Shown one piece after another: positions 24,601-37,575 of a stretch of 64,000 nucleotides of DNA. How positions within the stretch are numbered: the stretch's first letter is position 1; each line of letters starts with the position of its first letter. This DNA comes from Plantago elongata (taxonomy: Eukaryota > Streptophyta > Magnoliopsida > Lamiales > Plantaginaceae). The notes beneath the pieces are model-generated. The model had not been told where the DNA came from. It worked only from the letters and a program-made list of their open reading frames with translations, and did not search any database. The position numbers were made by a program, and so were the translations under genes. The stretch is from positions 1 to 64,000 of the forward strand of contig JAYMSP010000120.1 of the NCBI GenBank assembly GCA_036897095.1, in the 5' to 3' direction.

Positions 24601-24849
24601 TGATGAACTGTAAATGGCATCTTTTACTTTGAAGTGGATAAAATTTAATATCCATAACCGATAGTAAAACATGCATCACATATATCGAAGAGAAAAAGAA
24701 AAAAACATGAAAAATGTGAAAAAGTCAGTAAAGGTGAATATTTTATTTCCGAGTCTTTGCAAATTCGCTCCCGAACTATAATGGATGTTTGTGCAATTTA
24801 CACTTACCAGTTTTGCGGCAAATTTACTGATTAGCATCTTCTTCTTCAT
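21658..24849 (-). CDS. Pentatricopeptide repeat protein (PLS/E type)
   Basis: The main exon, 23883-21658, encodes about 740 residues of tandem PPR motifs. Typical units are NVFSWSGMIVG, DVSWNAMISGL, VGTALIDMYSKCGEL and DLVSWTTLVTAY. An E-type C-terminus follows (EPDDMVWQTLLAACRIHG; EPGCSWIIMGGRVHKFYA) and the protein ends soon after, without a DYW deaminase. Two small upstream exons fit in frame: 24439-24344 (MVIKILATVGFPGPVRR...) and 24849-24808 (MKKKMLISKFAAKL). The latter has a strong CTG|GTAAGT donor, giving 787 residues. If the first exon is only leader, translation would start at 24436. Such proteins bind organellar RNA, often as C-to-U editing specificity factors, after import into mitochondria or plastids. 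The target RNA cannot be read from sequence. Confidence 0.88.
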
Positions 24850-24958
24850 GAAAACCTTAACCCCTTCTTCTCCCCAAATCTCCAAATTGAGTTGCAGAGA
24901 TTGAAATAGAGAGAAGGGGAGTTGATCGTAGAAGACGATCTACATCAATTTTCGGATC
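24850..24958. promoter_or_regulatory. Compact divergent promoter, PPR and ARM genes
   Basis: Only 109 bp separate the likely ATG of the PPR gene (minus) from the ATG of the ARM-type gene (plus). The interval is CT/GA-rich and has no clear TATA box. Both 5' leaders and both start sites must fit here or overlap the opposite gene. If the PPR gene instead starts at 24436, the spacer is 522 bp. Confidence 0.5.
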
Positions 24959-27180
24959 ATGCGCAGTTTAGCAGCGCGCCTTAGCCCCGTAAGCTCCATT
25001 GATCCAGAATCTGTGATTTATGCATATTTCGATTGATTTTATACTCATTTCACTTGTAATTGTTTGCTGTTAAAATGCAGTACTTGTGCAGAAGAGCTCC
25101 TGCAAATGTGCAGCAACCTCGAAAACTATATTCATCATTCCAGCAAATGGGTACTGTGCTTCATCCTGCTTTGTCTTCTACTTTAGATTGGATTAGTATT
25201 TAGTAATGTGATAGTCATCAGTTGATATGTGTTTGTTTCTTAGCACCATTACTTGAATGTATTTTAAACGATACGGGTTGATTTTGAAATTGTTAAGTTC
25301 ATGCAGATACGAATAAGTATGTCGTTGAATTTGAGAGTAGATTATGTAGCATATACTTTAGCTTTTTAGCAAACTGTTGTGCTGGTGAAACTGGTTAATA
25401 GTTACATAATCATGTACTGTCGTGAAAACGTTGAACTTAATTAGCAGGTAGATAAGCTTGTTGGGGAACATAAAATCCAACGATGAATTGACAACTTGTA
25501 ATAGCTCTTCTTCGATTCTAGATGACACTTGCCTGAGAATGTTGAGGATGAATGTACTTCACTGCTTCATCTTTGCAGTGCAGATCACTTATCCACCTAA
25601 GCTTCGTGCTTGAAATGAAGACCTGTTATGCTAATAAATACAATTTCATTAACTTTGCTTTCATTTATTTCTTATCTGTGTCTCTTGTTTGGTTGGGGGG
25701 TCACGAATTCACGAAACAATCTTCTAATAAATTTGGGCAAATGGAGTTTTTTCAGTTGTAAATTTATTTAGTTACATTATGTGTTTACGATGTCGTTTTA
25801 ATAGATGAAGAGGCACTTGGACAGGAGGCTGACAAAAAAGTAGGATGGCTCTTGAAACTTCTTTTTGCTGGAACTGCAGGGGCTGCTGCTTATAACTTTT
25901 TTCCTTACATGGGTATGTTCTTTGAGTAGCTCATACTGTTGCAGTTTTATTTCTATTTCAGATCTGAGATGTTTATGTGCTTGACCTGCAGGAGAAACTC
26001 TGATACACCAATCAGTATCACTTTTACATGTGAAGGATCCTCTGTACAAACGAATGGGAGCTTCCAGACTGGCTCGTATTGCTGTAGATGGTATTTGAGC
26101 ACATTATGAGGCGGGATTATTATCTTTTTAGTAATATGTCAATCTGTCAATGCTAATTTTAATGCTATTGGTCAGCCTAATCATGCATTGATACTTCATT
26201 TTCTTCTCATAAAAATGTGCATGTAGACTCGAAGACTGTGAGAAACACTCTCATCTTCACTAGAAATATTACAATAAAGATGATGAACAAGTCCTTGTTG
26301 CTTTCTGAGATTAGTTAGGTGTAGTCCACCTCTGAGGTTGTAAACGGTGATGTGCGGGATACTTGAGTGCGACCTTAAGATCTATATATTTCATTCTGTG
26401 CAGCTGTGCTCATTGCAAAAAAGTATGTGCCTTAAACCAAGGATATTAATGAAACAAAGTTGTCTTTGATATTTAGAAAAGCTAGGGTTGATTTTGATGC
26501 TGCCTGTTTCACTGATTCTATCTATTTTCTTTTGATTGTCAGACGAAAACAGGATGAAAATAGTTGAACTGGGTGGAGCGAAGGATCTTGTAACCATGCT
26601 ATCAACTGCCAAGGATGACAAAACGCGAAAGGAAGCTTTAAAGGCACTTGTTGCCATCTCAAAGTCAGGTCAGTGTATGTCGTTCTAGTATGTTATATGC
26701 ATGAGGCTGTGAATGTCATCTCTTCAATAGGAGTTTGAAAATCATTTGACTCCTAGTCTATATGCAAATTCCATGTCAAACCTAGACTATTAAGTACGTG
26801 ATTGTGCATTTGGATCTATCTCTTTAGCTTTCAAGTTTTCTCAATTGTTGAAAAGTACAGATGCCACATAATTCTGTTTGTTCCGAAACTTTTTCTGAAT
26901 AACTATAGTAATCTACGCCTTAATAATACGGATTCTATTTCAAGTCCTTTTCTTTTATCACACTCCGCAGATGAATAATGCAAAATGAATTGTTTGGTCG
27001 TTGTAATGATGTTTATTGCTTCATATTGCAGAAGAAGCTGCTGGTGTTTTACATAAAGCTGGAGTCATCTCTGTTATCAGGTCCACTCCAGATTCGACTG
27101 AATATGATGATATTGAGAAGTTCAAACTTAACTTGCTGGGCAGATTTCGAGATCTAAGTTACTATGATGATCCATTGTAA
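24959..27180 (+). CDS. ARM-repeat-like membrane-anchored protein (At3g56210-like)
   Basis: Six coding exons (24959-24988, 25081-25150, 25805-25912, 25992-26090, 26543-26668, 27032-27180) give 193 residues with consistent phases and GT-AG borders. The N-terminus, MRSLAARLSPYLCRRAPANV, is basic and rich in S/R/A, like an organelle presequence. A hydrophobic stretch, LLFAGTAGAAAYNFFPYM, at about residues 50-70 may be a membrane segment. The rest resembles two degenerate armadillo-type helical repeats (MKIVELGGAKDLVTML; KEALKALVAISKSEEA AGVLHKAGVISVI). Arabidopsis At3g56210, annotated as an ARM repeat superfamily protein, sits two genes from the BTB gene, consistent with this locus. The molecular function is unknown; mitochondrial location is only suggested by the leader. 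Confidence 0.85.
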
Positions 27181-27494
27181 GATCCTGCAGATGTAATTTT
27201 GAATTGTCTGCTTGAAGAAATTGTGAAAACTAATTTATAAATGCAGTGCATGGCCTCTGTAATAAATCCAATTGTATGGAATTGTTTGATGCCATTCGGC
27301 CATATGGAGATAGAAGTTTAGAGAGACCATTAATTTGTACCGGGACTTACATGTTGGTGAAATTATTAGGAAACCCATATTTTACTTATTGTACATTATT
27401 AAAGGGAATCTAGATACTGATTTTGAAAAAATGTGAAAATCATGGTGTAGATCTGCACATTAAAAAATCAACCAAGTTACAATTATACTTGACT

Positions 27495-28030
27495 CTCTTT
27501 AACTTAAAATCACTTTAGTTTAATTTTGTTCAATTCAGTTTGGTTCTGCTTATTATAAATTTTATATTTTACTTCAGTTCCATTTAATTCAGTAAATTTC
27601 AGTTGAATAAAACACAACCTTATAACCCACCTTAGAACCCAATCCGAATGAATTAAACAAATCCGTCAATTATAACTTGACTAATAATCTCCTGATGATA
27701 TGTCAAAAATAAAAGATTAATGTCTTCACGATTAATGTTCAAATTTAAACGGGATGAATTGATATAATTGATGTCTTTAAGTGTGAGTTTGTCGTAATTA
27801 TTACGGTTTAATTTAACTCACATAGTTAACAATCTAAATTGCAAGATTCCAAAGTCAACTGAGAAGAAAAATAGAGGCTAAAGCTCTGTTAATTCCAACT
27901 TAAAATCATTTCATTTCAGTTAAATTAAGTTTAGCTCGATGTATTTATAATTTATATATTACTGTAGTTAAATTTAATTTAGTCCAGTAAATTTTGGTTG
28001 AATATAACAAAGTCTAATTTATAACCGATA
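27495..28030. repeat. Two diverged direct repeats upstream of alpha-SNAP
   Basis: Segments 27500-27630 and 27897-28027 share an order of blocks: AACTTAAAATCA, TTATAAATTTTATATT or TTATAATTTATATATTAC, CAGTAAATTT, GTTGAATA, and TTATAACC. They are about 130 bp each and clearly diverged. They may be two copies of one small element or of part of it. No coding content is seen in 27181-28272, where the ARM 3' region and the alpha-SNAP promoter must lie. Confidence 0.4.
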
Positions 28031-28272
28031 GGGGATTATTTGCAAGATCCCAAAAAATTATGGTTTTAAAATGAAGGCTAGAAAGTGTACGGGTTGCAAA
28101 AAGTGAATTTTATCTTTGATTTGACCCACTATTTTCAGGTTACAAAATCCAGTCATCTTTATTGGACAAGTAAACCCAATTTACTGCATTTAGTTTCTTC
28201 TTCTCCATTGAAACACAGAAGAAAAACGAAGAAGCAAAAACCAGAGTGACACTGAGAGAGAAATAGCGTAGA

Positions 28273-31200
28273 ATGGACGAGCAAGATGCAAAAGGTCGAG
28301 AATTAGTGCTGAAAGCAGAGAAGAAGCTGAAAAGCTGGTCCGTTTTCGGCTCTTCCAAATACGAAAACGCTGCCGAGTTGTTCGATAGAGCCGCCAATGC
28401 TTTCAAGCTCGCCAAATCATGTACATTGCCTATTTCTATCACATTCACTTCCCTTCTTTTATGGAAATTGTGTTTCTGATATCTATCTGCTCATGCTATC
28501 GTAATTCTCAATTTATCGAGGGTTTTTTTACTTTTTTTGTTGATGTTTGTTTCCTTTTTGAGTTGATTCAGTTCATTTAAGCTTTCCAGATTTGTTTCAA
28601 TTGTTTGCGTTATGGTATTTATTTGATTTCTGTTTTTGCGTTAGGTTTATTTAATGGTGGTTTGCATCTGCCTGTTTTTGGAGTGTTTGTTTACTGTTAA
28701 CTTTTACGCTGAAGCCTGAAAGTATTACATCCTGAATTGTTGTGAAGGCTTTATGAAGGAGCAGAATGGTGTAACCTTATAAGTGAGTCGATAGAGAATT
28801 CGGTGGTCGCTTGCAAAGTGTACTGGAAACTAGCATGACCTGCAAAGTGTTTACGGAAATTGATTTTCTATACGTTTGAATTTGAGTCACAAAAGCACTA
28901 TAAATAGTTAACAAGTTTGACACCAAGTATAGTGAATTTGAGAACCACCCCCATTCAGCTGGTTCCGTAAAACAGATTCCTGCAGCTTCTTTAACGTTGG
29001 AGAGTAGCAGAGCTGAAATGTATGTACATTAACACGGTTGATTTTGGTACAAAAAAGCTACACTCGCTTGCTTAATGCTTTGAGAAACCTGCCGTATCTA
29101 TGCTACAAGAGCCTCAGTATGCAAGAGATCTTTGCCGGAATGTGTATTTAGATTATACCAATGCAGATTCCTTTGTTCAGCTGAGTGCTATTGTAGATAG
29201 TAGGAGTATTACATAAGGTTGGATTTTACTTCTTCCATTATTTGGGACATTGTGTATACATTACCTTGAGGAAGTAACTTATTGGACGTAGTTTTTAGCA
29301 GCGGTTCAAGGAATTGATGTTGGTTTTTTGTTGTTTATTGTCAGGGGGTCATGCTGGAGAAGTATATCTTAGATTGGCTGATTGTCACCTGAAGGTGAGT
29401 GGTGTTGTCTGTCGTATGGGTTAAAGGTTCGCCGTTTTTCTAAACCCAGTTCTTCAAAGTTTCTCCTAACTCCAGATTTGTATCTGCAGCTGGATAGCAA
29501 GTATGAAGCTGCTAGTGCATGCGCAGATGCTGCTCTTTGTTACAAGAAGTGTAATGTGAAAGGTGTGATACTACCTTTTTAATTTCTGGTGATACTTATG
29601 ATTTTGGATCATTTGCCCTTAATACTATCTTTAAACACAAAATAAATTTTGATTTATGCTTTCTGATCTCTGTTTATGTGGTATTTACGTTTGACCTCCA
29701 TCCTCATGCAGTATATATCCTAATAGCAGCAAGTGGTAATAATTGGTTCTTGAATCTGAAATGTGTATAATTCATACAAATTCTCTCTATTAAACTCTCG
29801 TAGTTGTCTTTCTGTTTCTCTCTAATGTGTATAATTTTAAACAGTGGATTTCACAGGGAACTATGAGAGATAGGATTTATATCTTCTTTCTGATATTTAT
29901 ATGCCCTTTTATGATTGACAGAGTCAATAGCATGCCTGGAGAGATCTGTAAATGTGTATCTGGAGATTGGGAAGCTCCAATTGTCTGCGAAACGTTACAA
30001 GGTAAACAGAGGAGATATATAGATTGTTTATGCAGGCTGCAACAACGATGGTGAATTAAAGAAAATACGGAACTCTTTGTGCCTGACAGGAAATAGCTGA
30101 ATTGTATGAGCAAGAACAGAACTTGGAGCAAGCCATCATTTACTATGAGAGAGCTGCTGATCTATATGAAAGTGAAGATGTAATCTCCACACTAAATCAA
30201 TGCAAGCATAAAATTGCACAAATTGCAGCTCAACTTGAACAGTAAAGTCTCCTCTCTCTCTGTAAATTACGAGTTTCATTATGCAATATTATGTTCGGAA
30301 TGAAAACTGGAAGATTGGTCTATGTAAAGTGTCTGCTGACCTTCAAGCTAGAGTTGGGTGCTACTTTATTTTTTTCTAATATCCTCCATCTTCCTCGCTA
30401 ATGTATTTTTACCTTTTCTCCATTCTGAAGGTATTTGTATGCCTGTTGCTCTATGTTTGATAACATATGGATGACATGCTGAAAATAAATAATTGCTCAA
30501 ATGCTTTCTCAGATATCCAAAATCCATTAAGATTTATGAAGAAATAGCTCGGCAATCTCTCAGCAATAACTTGTTGAAGTATGGAGTTAGAGGACACCTT
30601 CTCAACGCTGGTATTTGCCAGCTTTGCAGGGGTGATGTTGTTGCAATCTACAATGCTTTAGAGCGATACCAGGTGCACTTTTTCATATTCATATTCACCC
30701 CTCCACTATTTCATCGATATACAGATTTAAAATACCTTACTCTTTCTGCTCAATGTTAGGAATTGGATCCCACATTTTCTGGAACACGCGAGTGCAAACT
30801 GCTACTGGTATCTCACTGCCTCAAACATTTTCTATTTCCTTTTTTGTTGTTGCTCGCCGCCATCTACGATTTTATCTTTGTTGTTTAAATCTTTAAACTT
30901 CAAGTGTAAATTAAGCTTGGAATTGCATATCATCTTTTCTGGTATTGTTTCGTATATTTTTCTGATGATTTGACATTGTATTTGTGTTATATGTGCTTTC
31001 TACAGGATTTGGCTATGGCAATTGATGAGGAAGATGTTGCAAAGTTCACCGATGCTGTTAAGGAATTTGATAGCATGACCCAATTGGTGAGTAGGACATC
31101 TGCCTCTAATTTCTACCCAAAAAAATTAATATAGAAAAGAGAGAAAAGAGAACAAAAAAACAAACTAGTTGTTGGTTGTTGGCCTACTTCTTACCCAATC

Positions 31201-31575
31201 TTCTAGTATGAGTTATCTTTTATCCTTTGAGATATACATCTTATGATGTTGCATATGGTTAACGCCTAGTTTCCAGAAACAGCGATTGATTTTGAGTTTC
31301 ACCACTCCAAAAAATACTTTGGCAGTGGACTGGTTAGTCACTGGATAATTGATTAAACAAAACACAAATCAATAGTTTCAGCAAACCTTGCAGATTACTA
31401 GAACTGCTCTTCAGTCTTCCTACTGATCTCTACTCAATTATGAAGCTTTTTTCCATTCTTTGCACTAATGCACTAAGTTTTCTCTTTACTGTAGGACGCT
31501 TGGAAGACGACACTTCTATTGAGGGTGAAGGAATCGTTGAACGCAATGGAGATGGATGAGGATGATCTCACTTAA
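28273..31575 (+). CDS. Alpha-soluble NSF attachment protein (alpha-SNAP)
   Basis: Nine coding exons (28273-28420, 29345-29394, 29490-29562, 29922-30001, 30090-30241, 30513-30672, 30760-30807, 31006-31086, 31495-31575) join with consistent phase and canonical sites into 290 residues, the normal alpha-SNAP length. Family blocks in order are [93 protein letters not shown] and [20 protein letters not shown]. The protein ends in DEDDLT, the acidic C-terminus that binds and stimulates NSF. It would act in the cytosol and on membranes in SNARE disassembly during vesicle traffic. Arabidopsis alpha-SNAP2 is At3g56190, so this is part of the conserved block. Intron 1 is the longest (924 nt). Confidence 0.96.
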
Positions 31576-31904
31576 ATCTTAGTTTTGTAACTCAGTTTCA
31601 ACCTAGTAGGAGATAATGATTCTCTTTTTGGGTACAAAATGCCATTAGTTTCAACTTGGAGTGAACTCTAGGATGATTGCAACTAGATTTCATAGATTGA
31701 TATGGTTGTGTTGCGATAAATGCCGATTTTGCTTGCTACTTTTCTGGGTTCGGACATTGCCATCCGCCGCCTCTATAACTGTCAGACTTTCCTGTGAGGT
31801 GAACTTGCTAATGAACAGATGGTAATTAGGAATGTCAGACGTGTACAAAGAACTCGAGATGTGGAAAAAGAATGGAATTTAATTAAGAAAAACACACAAA
31901 AACA

Positions 31905-31977
31905 TTCCGTTGCCGGGACTTGAACCCGGGTCTTTCGGGTGAGAGCCGAATATCCTGACCAACTAGACTACAACGGA
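31905..31977 (-). tRNA. tRNA-Glu (CUC)
   Basis: The minus strand gives a 73-nt tRNA with acceptor TCCGTTG pairing CAACGGA plus discriminator A. The D arm is TAGTCTAGTTGGTCAGGA. The anticodon arm TTCGG-CTCTCAC-CCGAA has anticodon CTC, and the T arm contains CCGGGTTCAAGTCCCGG. It is intron-less and looks functional. Five T on the coding strand (31898-31902) follow two bases after the 3' end as a pol III stop. It lies 330 bp past the alpha-SNAP stop codon on the opposite strand. Confidence 0.96.
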
Positions 31978-34900
31978 TTTGCGTCATCTTTCAGCACATT
32001 TGAAATTTACCTGGTGCTTATTTTTAATTTATTAACTTAATTAAATGTCACTAGTATTGTGAACACTGAACATTAATTTCATACACATTCACATTTGGCG
32101 AATTGATTTTATATGTTTGAACCACGTTAACTCATATAGTTAAACAGAGAATGGATGTGTATTCCAGCTAAGTGTATTTAATTTAACTTATTGTACATTT
32201 TAAAACAACCATCTTTATAATATTACGAGTGCTCTATCTGTTCCAGTAAACTTTATACATTTGTCATTTTTAGTCGTCCTATCAAATTTCATACATTACT
32301 AAAATAAAAAAAAAGTTACTCAACCACTAATGAATAATAAACAATCTCAACTTCACATAAAAATTATGCATTTTTATTAAAAATATACTTCTTTCACATT
32401 TTATTTTTTATTATTGTTTTAACTTTTCGTATAAAATTACGCACCAACTTCAACGTATGAAATTTGGTGGGATGGAGTTAGTAGTTATTTTCATCCCCTC
32501 AATATTCATTGTGTGTGCCCGGCTGCTACTATTGAACCATTAGTGTGTACAATAATTATTTTGTATTTAGGATTAGCATTGACTTCCTATCTTAGCAGCT
32601 TTAGTGACGATCATACTTGTATTACTATTCAATCCAAGACTATTTCAACAAGCATTTAGTTATCATAATTGAATTTCACAAGTGTAGGAAGTCAAGAAAT
32701 CTTATTGAGAAGAAAGCAACTTGATACAGTGCATTGCATTCCTGCACATTAACTGGCTTAGATGTACTAGTTTATCCAAGAGATCGTTATCTACATCAAC
32801 AAGCACTAGTAGTAGATAAGGTATATCTTTCAGATTTAACACCAAATAGTAAAAAAATTCACTCTTGTATTAGACAATTTGTATAAAAATACGATTCGTT
32901 TATCATATTAAAAAAAAACATATGATGCGAAAGTAATGTAATGTTAAATTATTATGTGAAAGTAATTCCACTTCTTGTAGAGTAAGAAATTTTACAGCTC
33001 AGATTTGAAAATGCAAGACATATTAAAATCGTGGCTGTTCAATTGGATAATTGTGGGCGACAATAAAAAAATCTTTAGTATGAGTATGACCTTCCTGGCT
33101 AGAAATGAAATTGGCCTTGATTTTTATTTAAATATTTCATATTCTTGTTATTTTCTTAGAAAATATGTAACGTTATTATCACGCCAACTAGTGCTACTAC
33201 TCTGCTAGTTTCCACAGAAACAGCACACAGCCACACACAAATATAAAATATTCAGACCACAGATTATATATGATATTTACGCCAATTGAACAAAATAATT
33301 TTATTCCAATTTTATGTGTTTTTCTACACTTAATTAACCCGTCTAAATAGAATATTAAAAAACTTTTGGTACGAAACTTGTCTGTTTGATTTATTTTAAA
33401 ATTGGTATTGCAAATTACCACTAGCACCCTTTTACAATAGATATAATATTCTAATATTCCATAATTTATATATAAATTAGTAAAATACGGTGTAAATTAT
33501 CATGTCCTTAATAAAGTTCTAACCACATGTTTGGACTATGAAATCATCAAGGAAGTATTGACCCGCGAGACGAGGTAACTACCCTTTAGAATGGTGCTCA
33601 TAAGAATGTACATATAACGCGACTCATCTGAAAAACGATTCAGATGATTTTAAAAAGTTTTTCAACGGACATCTCCCGTGCCTGTGTACTCACAATGAAT
33701 GGCGCGCCTCATATCATGCTCGCATGCTCATATCCAGCTTTCGAATCACTTAACATTACCTTAAGCAACATTCCGTTGCAATATTTAATATGAAAGTTAG
33801 GAGATTACTCGATCACAATCGTTAAAGTTTTAATTCAATGTACTAAAATATATAATTAATGTTAGTCAATACGACACCCTAATTAACAATAGAATACCCC
33901 ACGTACGTAACCTAGAGATTTCTTCAACCCCCAAAGCATACTTGAAGCCCATTGACAAATCCCTCCCACTGCATGATTTTGTCCACTCTCTTCACTTATA
34001 AATATCAAAACCACATGTTCGTCTATTATCGATTAAGTTAATTATCAGAATTGTTTTAAACTTTACCTACTTAATTAATTGATTGTTTACCAAATTTGTT
34101 CTATACAAACTAGTGAAAGGGTCTAATCCTCTCCCGATTCTTACTCATATCAATTCCGGATCAAGTATCATGAAGGGGTTGATTGGTATAGAATTTGAAT
34201 GGACGTTTGGATGAATTTTGGTGAAATTGTGTTTGAAATGAAATTGAAATTGAATATTTGAAGTGTATTTTAGGCCAAATTACTGTTCATCAAGTCAAAT
34301 GGACCGATTACAATTCCATTCCAAATAGTCCCAAAATGTCGGAATTAACTAATTCTGTAATTAGGTAGATTTTAACATCATCACACAACACAATGAGTTT
34401 GAATTTAGCTATCCGCATATATAGCAATATAGCATGATTGATTGTGGCACGAGAGGATACAATTATGCTATTGCTTGGCGACAATGGAATAGTTGCATTA
34501 AATGATCAATTCTTGGAGTTCATGTGTCCCCAGGAAACCTAATTGCCCTTCACTAATACTACTTCTCTTATCTAGTGTATGTCATATTCATGCCCACTAC
34601 AGCTACCAGTCTTCATCTTTCTCAATCTGAAATTATTACACGATATGTAAGGCTATAATTGTTCGACTGTACATTCTAATTCTATTATGTGAAGCTGGTC
34701 ACGTAACTAAACTACATTCTCAATAAATCAAAATTTTGATTTTCCGTTCTAATCTTCATGGTTTGAGAGAGTATATACATTTAGCGAAACTTCAATTTGA
34801 AATTCATGTATTAATATAACTAATTATAAAGTTTTACGTAAATGCGAAAACGATAATACAAGTATTTAATTGTTAAGGGGCTAGCTAATTAAGCACTACA

Positions 34901-35955
34901 AGTGCAACACCCTAATATTATTCAGGGGCTGATTGACATAGTGATCGGAATTGCAGTGGAATTGTTAAATTGTGTTTGTTATAGAATTGTAATTGGATAG
35001 GGTATTATAAATTTGTCATGTAGGTAGAGAAAATATTGTTACTGTAGAGTCATTTCGATCTTCGACATTTAAATGTCATAACTAACATAAAATATCCAAA
35101 TAACATCCAAATGGACATTTAAATGATACTCGAATCACCCCCTCACTCTTCCAATTATGTATCATGACTTGTCCTAACAAGTTTTGGAGCGACACATGGC
35201 CTAGCCAATAGTCTTAATTAGTTACCCTCACCGGACCTATGACTAACACTTCACGAGACGCATGATTGATGAATGCTTGTTTTACACTCAGATTAATACA
35301 GTAATACACCATGATTGGAAAAAATCATCAACTGACAATAGTACTCAATAAAAATCATTAGGGTTAGACCTCTTAGGAATTCTTTAATCTGATGTTCAAG
35401 CGTGAATCTGAAACGTGATTCATGAGTTATATTAACAGTTGTCGTTACAATCAAATTTTTAATCACCTAATAAAATGACCCGATTAGGTCACGTAAAACA
35501 TACATTTCTTTTTAATACGGTAAAGGTGGTTCAAACACCTCACTTATAATTATAGAAAAATCAACTTACCAATTAAATTGTCACGTGAACTATATTAATC
35601 CACATAGAAACGTGAATGCAAGACTTAAGGTGAGTGGATGATTGTAGTTACCTGCACTACACATCATTCTTTCTTTTGACATCACTAACTTCAGCTTTCC
35701 ACTTTGTTAATTTCCAATATTAATGGAGTTCATGAGTTAGGTTTGGATGACCTAAGTTGACGCCATACTAATGAATCAAGAAATGCGTGTGCTATATATA
35801 TGTAAATGTGTTAAATTGACTCCGTGTTTGTAAAAATGACTTGGATCGATAAACCATGCATTTCAAAGATGGCTATGTTGACTCTCGGGCAACTGGCGAA
35901 TGTGGACTTGCCCAGTTGGGACTAGTTCACATAGTTGCCATTCATCCTTTTAAGT

Positions 35956-36068
35956 GTCCGTTTCGTATACAATCTAAATTAATAAAACGCAATTCAAATT
36001 ACCTGTTTCATATATAAAATATACAATTTGAATTGAATTTTACCAATTCAAATTGTATACCAATCAGA
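35956..36068. mobile_element. Near-palindromic MITE, copy B
   Basis: Begins GTCCGTTTCGTATACAATCT and ends AATTGTATACCAATCAGAC, so the two ends are inverted copies around an AATTTGAATTGAATTTTACC core. It belongs to the same family as 8453-8580. No coding capacity. Confidence 0.5.
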
Positions 36069-36391
36069 CCTGAAATTTAGGCCTAAATATATTGGGTTCG
36101 GTAATTCGGTTTCCTGGTGATATTTTCTCTTTTCACTTTCCAGTTGTATGATTGAAGAGATTTAAGAAAGAAAAAGAAAAAAAAGTGTTTCGCTATAGTG
36201 TACCATTGACAGATTACTATATAATGTTATCATGTAGCTTTAATAATGAAAAACAGTACAAAACATTGACATGATATTTTTGGTCTCACTAGGCACTGGA
36301 TAGAGAACAAATTTCATTAATTAAAATACTTCTAATGCAGAATATCACAAGATACTTGCAAAGAAATGAATAAAGTATATTACATTAGTTA

Positions 36392-36500
36392 ACATTTGAT
36401 ATATAATTCGAATTGATAAATTTTAATTTAAACTGCCTGTTTTATGTAAAACATATTAATTTAAATTAAATTTTACTAATTTAAATTATATATCAAATAG
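36392..36500. mobile_element. Near-palindromic MITE, copy C
   Basis: Left end ACATTTGATATATAATTCGA, right end AATTATATATCAAATAG, inverted copies. The interior AATTTAAATTAAATTTTACT again resembles copies A and B. It lies 320 bp from copy B. Confidence 0.5.
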
Positions 36501-36659
36501 TCACTATGAACGGATAGATTTAAATTCAAAAGCTAATCTGCCGTATAAGAGTGCCGCAAATGGTAACACTGCTAGTAGTTCCTGCGAAGTAACACATGAG
36601 TGTTTGTTGCTTAAAAGAGAAAATAATTGGAGTACCCACGGGAAATAAAATCAAATCAT

Positions 36660-36775
36660 AATAATTGAGTATAAGGATTTGACCAGAAACTATTGATACA
36701 TACATTAAATAAAAATGATAAACTCGTATTAATAATTGAGTATAAGGATTTGACCAGAAACTATTGATACATTCA
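36660..36775 (+). repeat. 71-bp-spaced direct duplication
   Basis: A block of about 45 bp starting AATAATTGAGTATAAGGATT at 36660 recurs at 36731 with essentially one change at its end (GATACATA against GATACATT). The intervening AAATAAAAATGATAAACT also appears at 37060. It looks like a recent slippage or tandem duplication. Confidence 0.75.
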
Positions 36776-36881
36776 TTAGGCCCGATTTGTTATATCGTTG
36801 GAGTAGTCATCTCCCCACTCAAATCCAATATTTTGTATAGAAAAAATTAATTTCAATTGGAAACGGCTACTCAAAATCTAT

Positions 36882-37040
36882 GGGGGTGTTTGGATGGGGA
36901 TTTGAATATCCCCATTTGGCTCGATGAACAGTGATTTGGCCTAAAATACACTTAAAATACCCCACTCAAATGTCCATTCAAACACAATTTTCATCAAAAT
37001 CCATCCAAATGCCCACTGAAATGTCCATCCAAACAGCCAC
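36882..37040. mobile_element. 159-bp inverted-repeat MITE
   Basis: The left end GGGGGTGTTTGGATGGGGAT and, on the other strand, the right end GTGGCTGTTTGGATGGACAT are imperfect terminal inverted repeats of about 22 bp. Inside is CAGTGATTTGGCCTAAAATA. A diverged relative around 34170-34290 shares TTTGGATG..., a TGTATTTTAGGCCAAATTAC core and an ACTGTTCATC block. There is no coding content. The target duplication is unclear. Confidence 0.5.
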
Positions 37041-37491
37041 TATATCAACCATTTCCTACATAAAAATGATAAACTAGAAAAGGTGACGATATATTAATAA
37101 TGAGTAAGTTTATTTGTACAACTAAGGACCAGCAACGCCCACTTGAAAGCCAAAACGTGTCTGTGATGCGAATATTCAAGATACAGGATAAGCTTTTCTA
37201 TACTTCCAAAAATCCTATCATGAATAATGTGACTATTACCGTATTATTAGACGACTATAATTAATCATATAATTAATCCTAAAATAATTTTTATACTATT
37301 GAAAAGTGTATTACAGTATTAGAGCACCATTTCACAATAAGTCGGTTGATTAATAACTTATATTTGTATAAGCATATTGCATAAACGTTCTTCGTCGAGT
37401 GGGTGGCTTATAAGTTAGATAATATGGTAATCATATTCATATAGCCATTTAATGATTTAGTTGATTTATTTTTCTATACTAATTTATTAAA

Positions 37492-37575
37492 TCTGCGAAG
37501 CACAGGTCAATTGATAAGACGCTTCACCTACTCCAACTTATTCGTCGAAGTTCGAGTCACCCTTTAATCGTCTTA
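37492..37575 (+). repeat. Single SINE head
   Basis: GCACAGGTCAATTGATAAGA is A-box-like, GACGCTTCACCTACTCCAAC follows, and CGAAGTTCGAGTCACC is a B box. The same layout as the units at 773-1115, followed by a T/A-rich stretch. Confidence 0.4.

Noticed and set aside
33624-33647. Short hairpin as RNA gene or terminator
   Set aside because: Arms of 8-9 bp only, with no flanking gene; such hairpins are expected by chance in AT-rich DNA.
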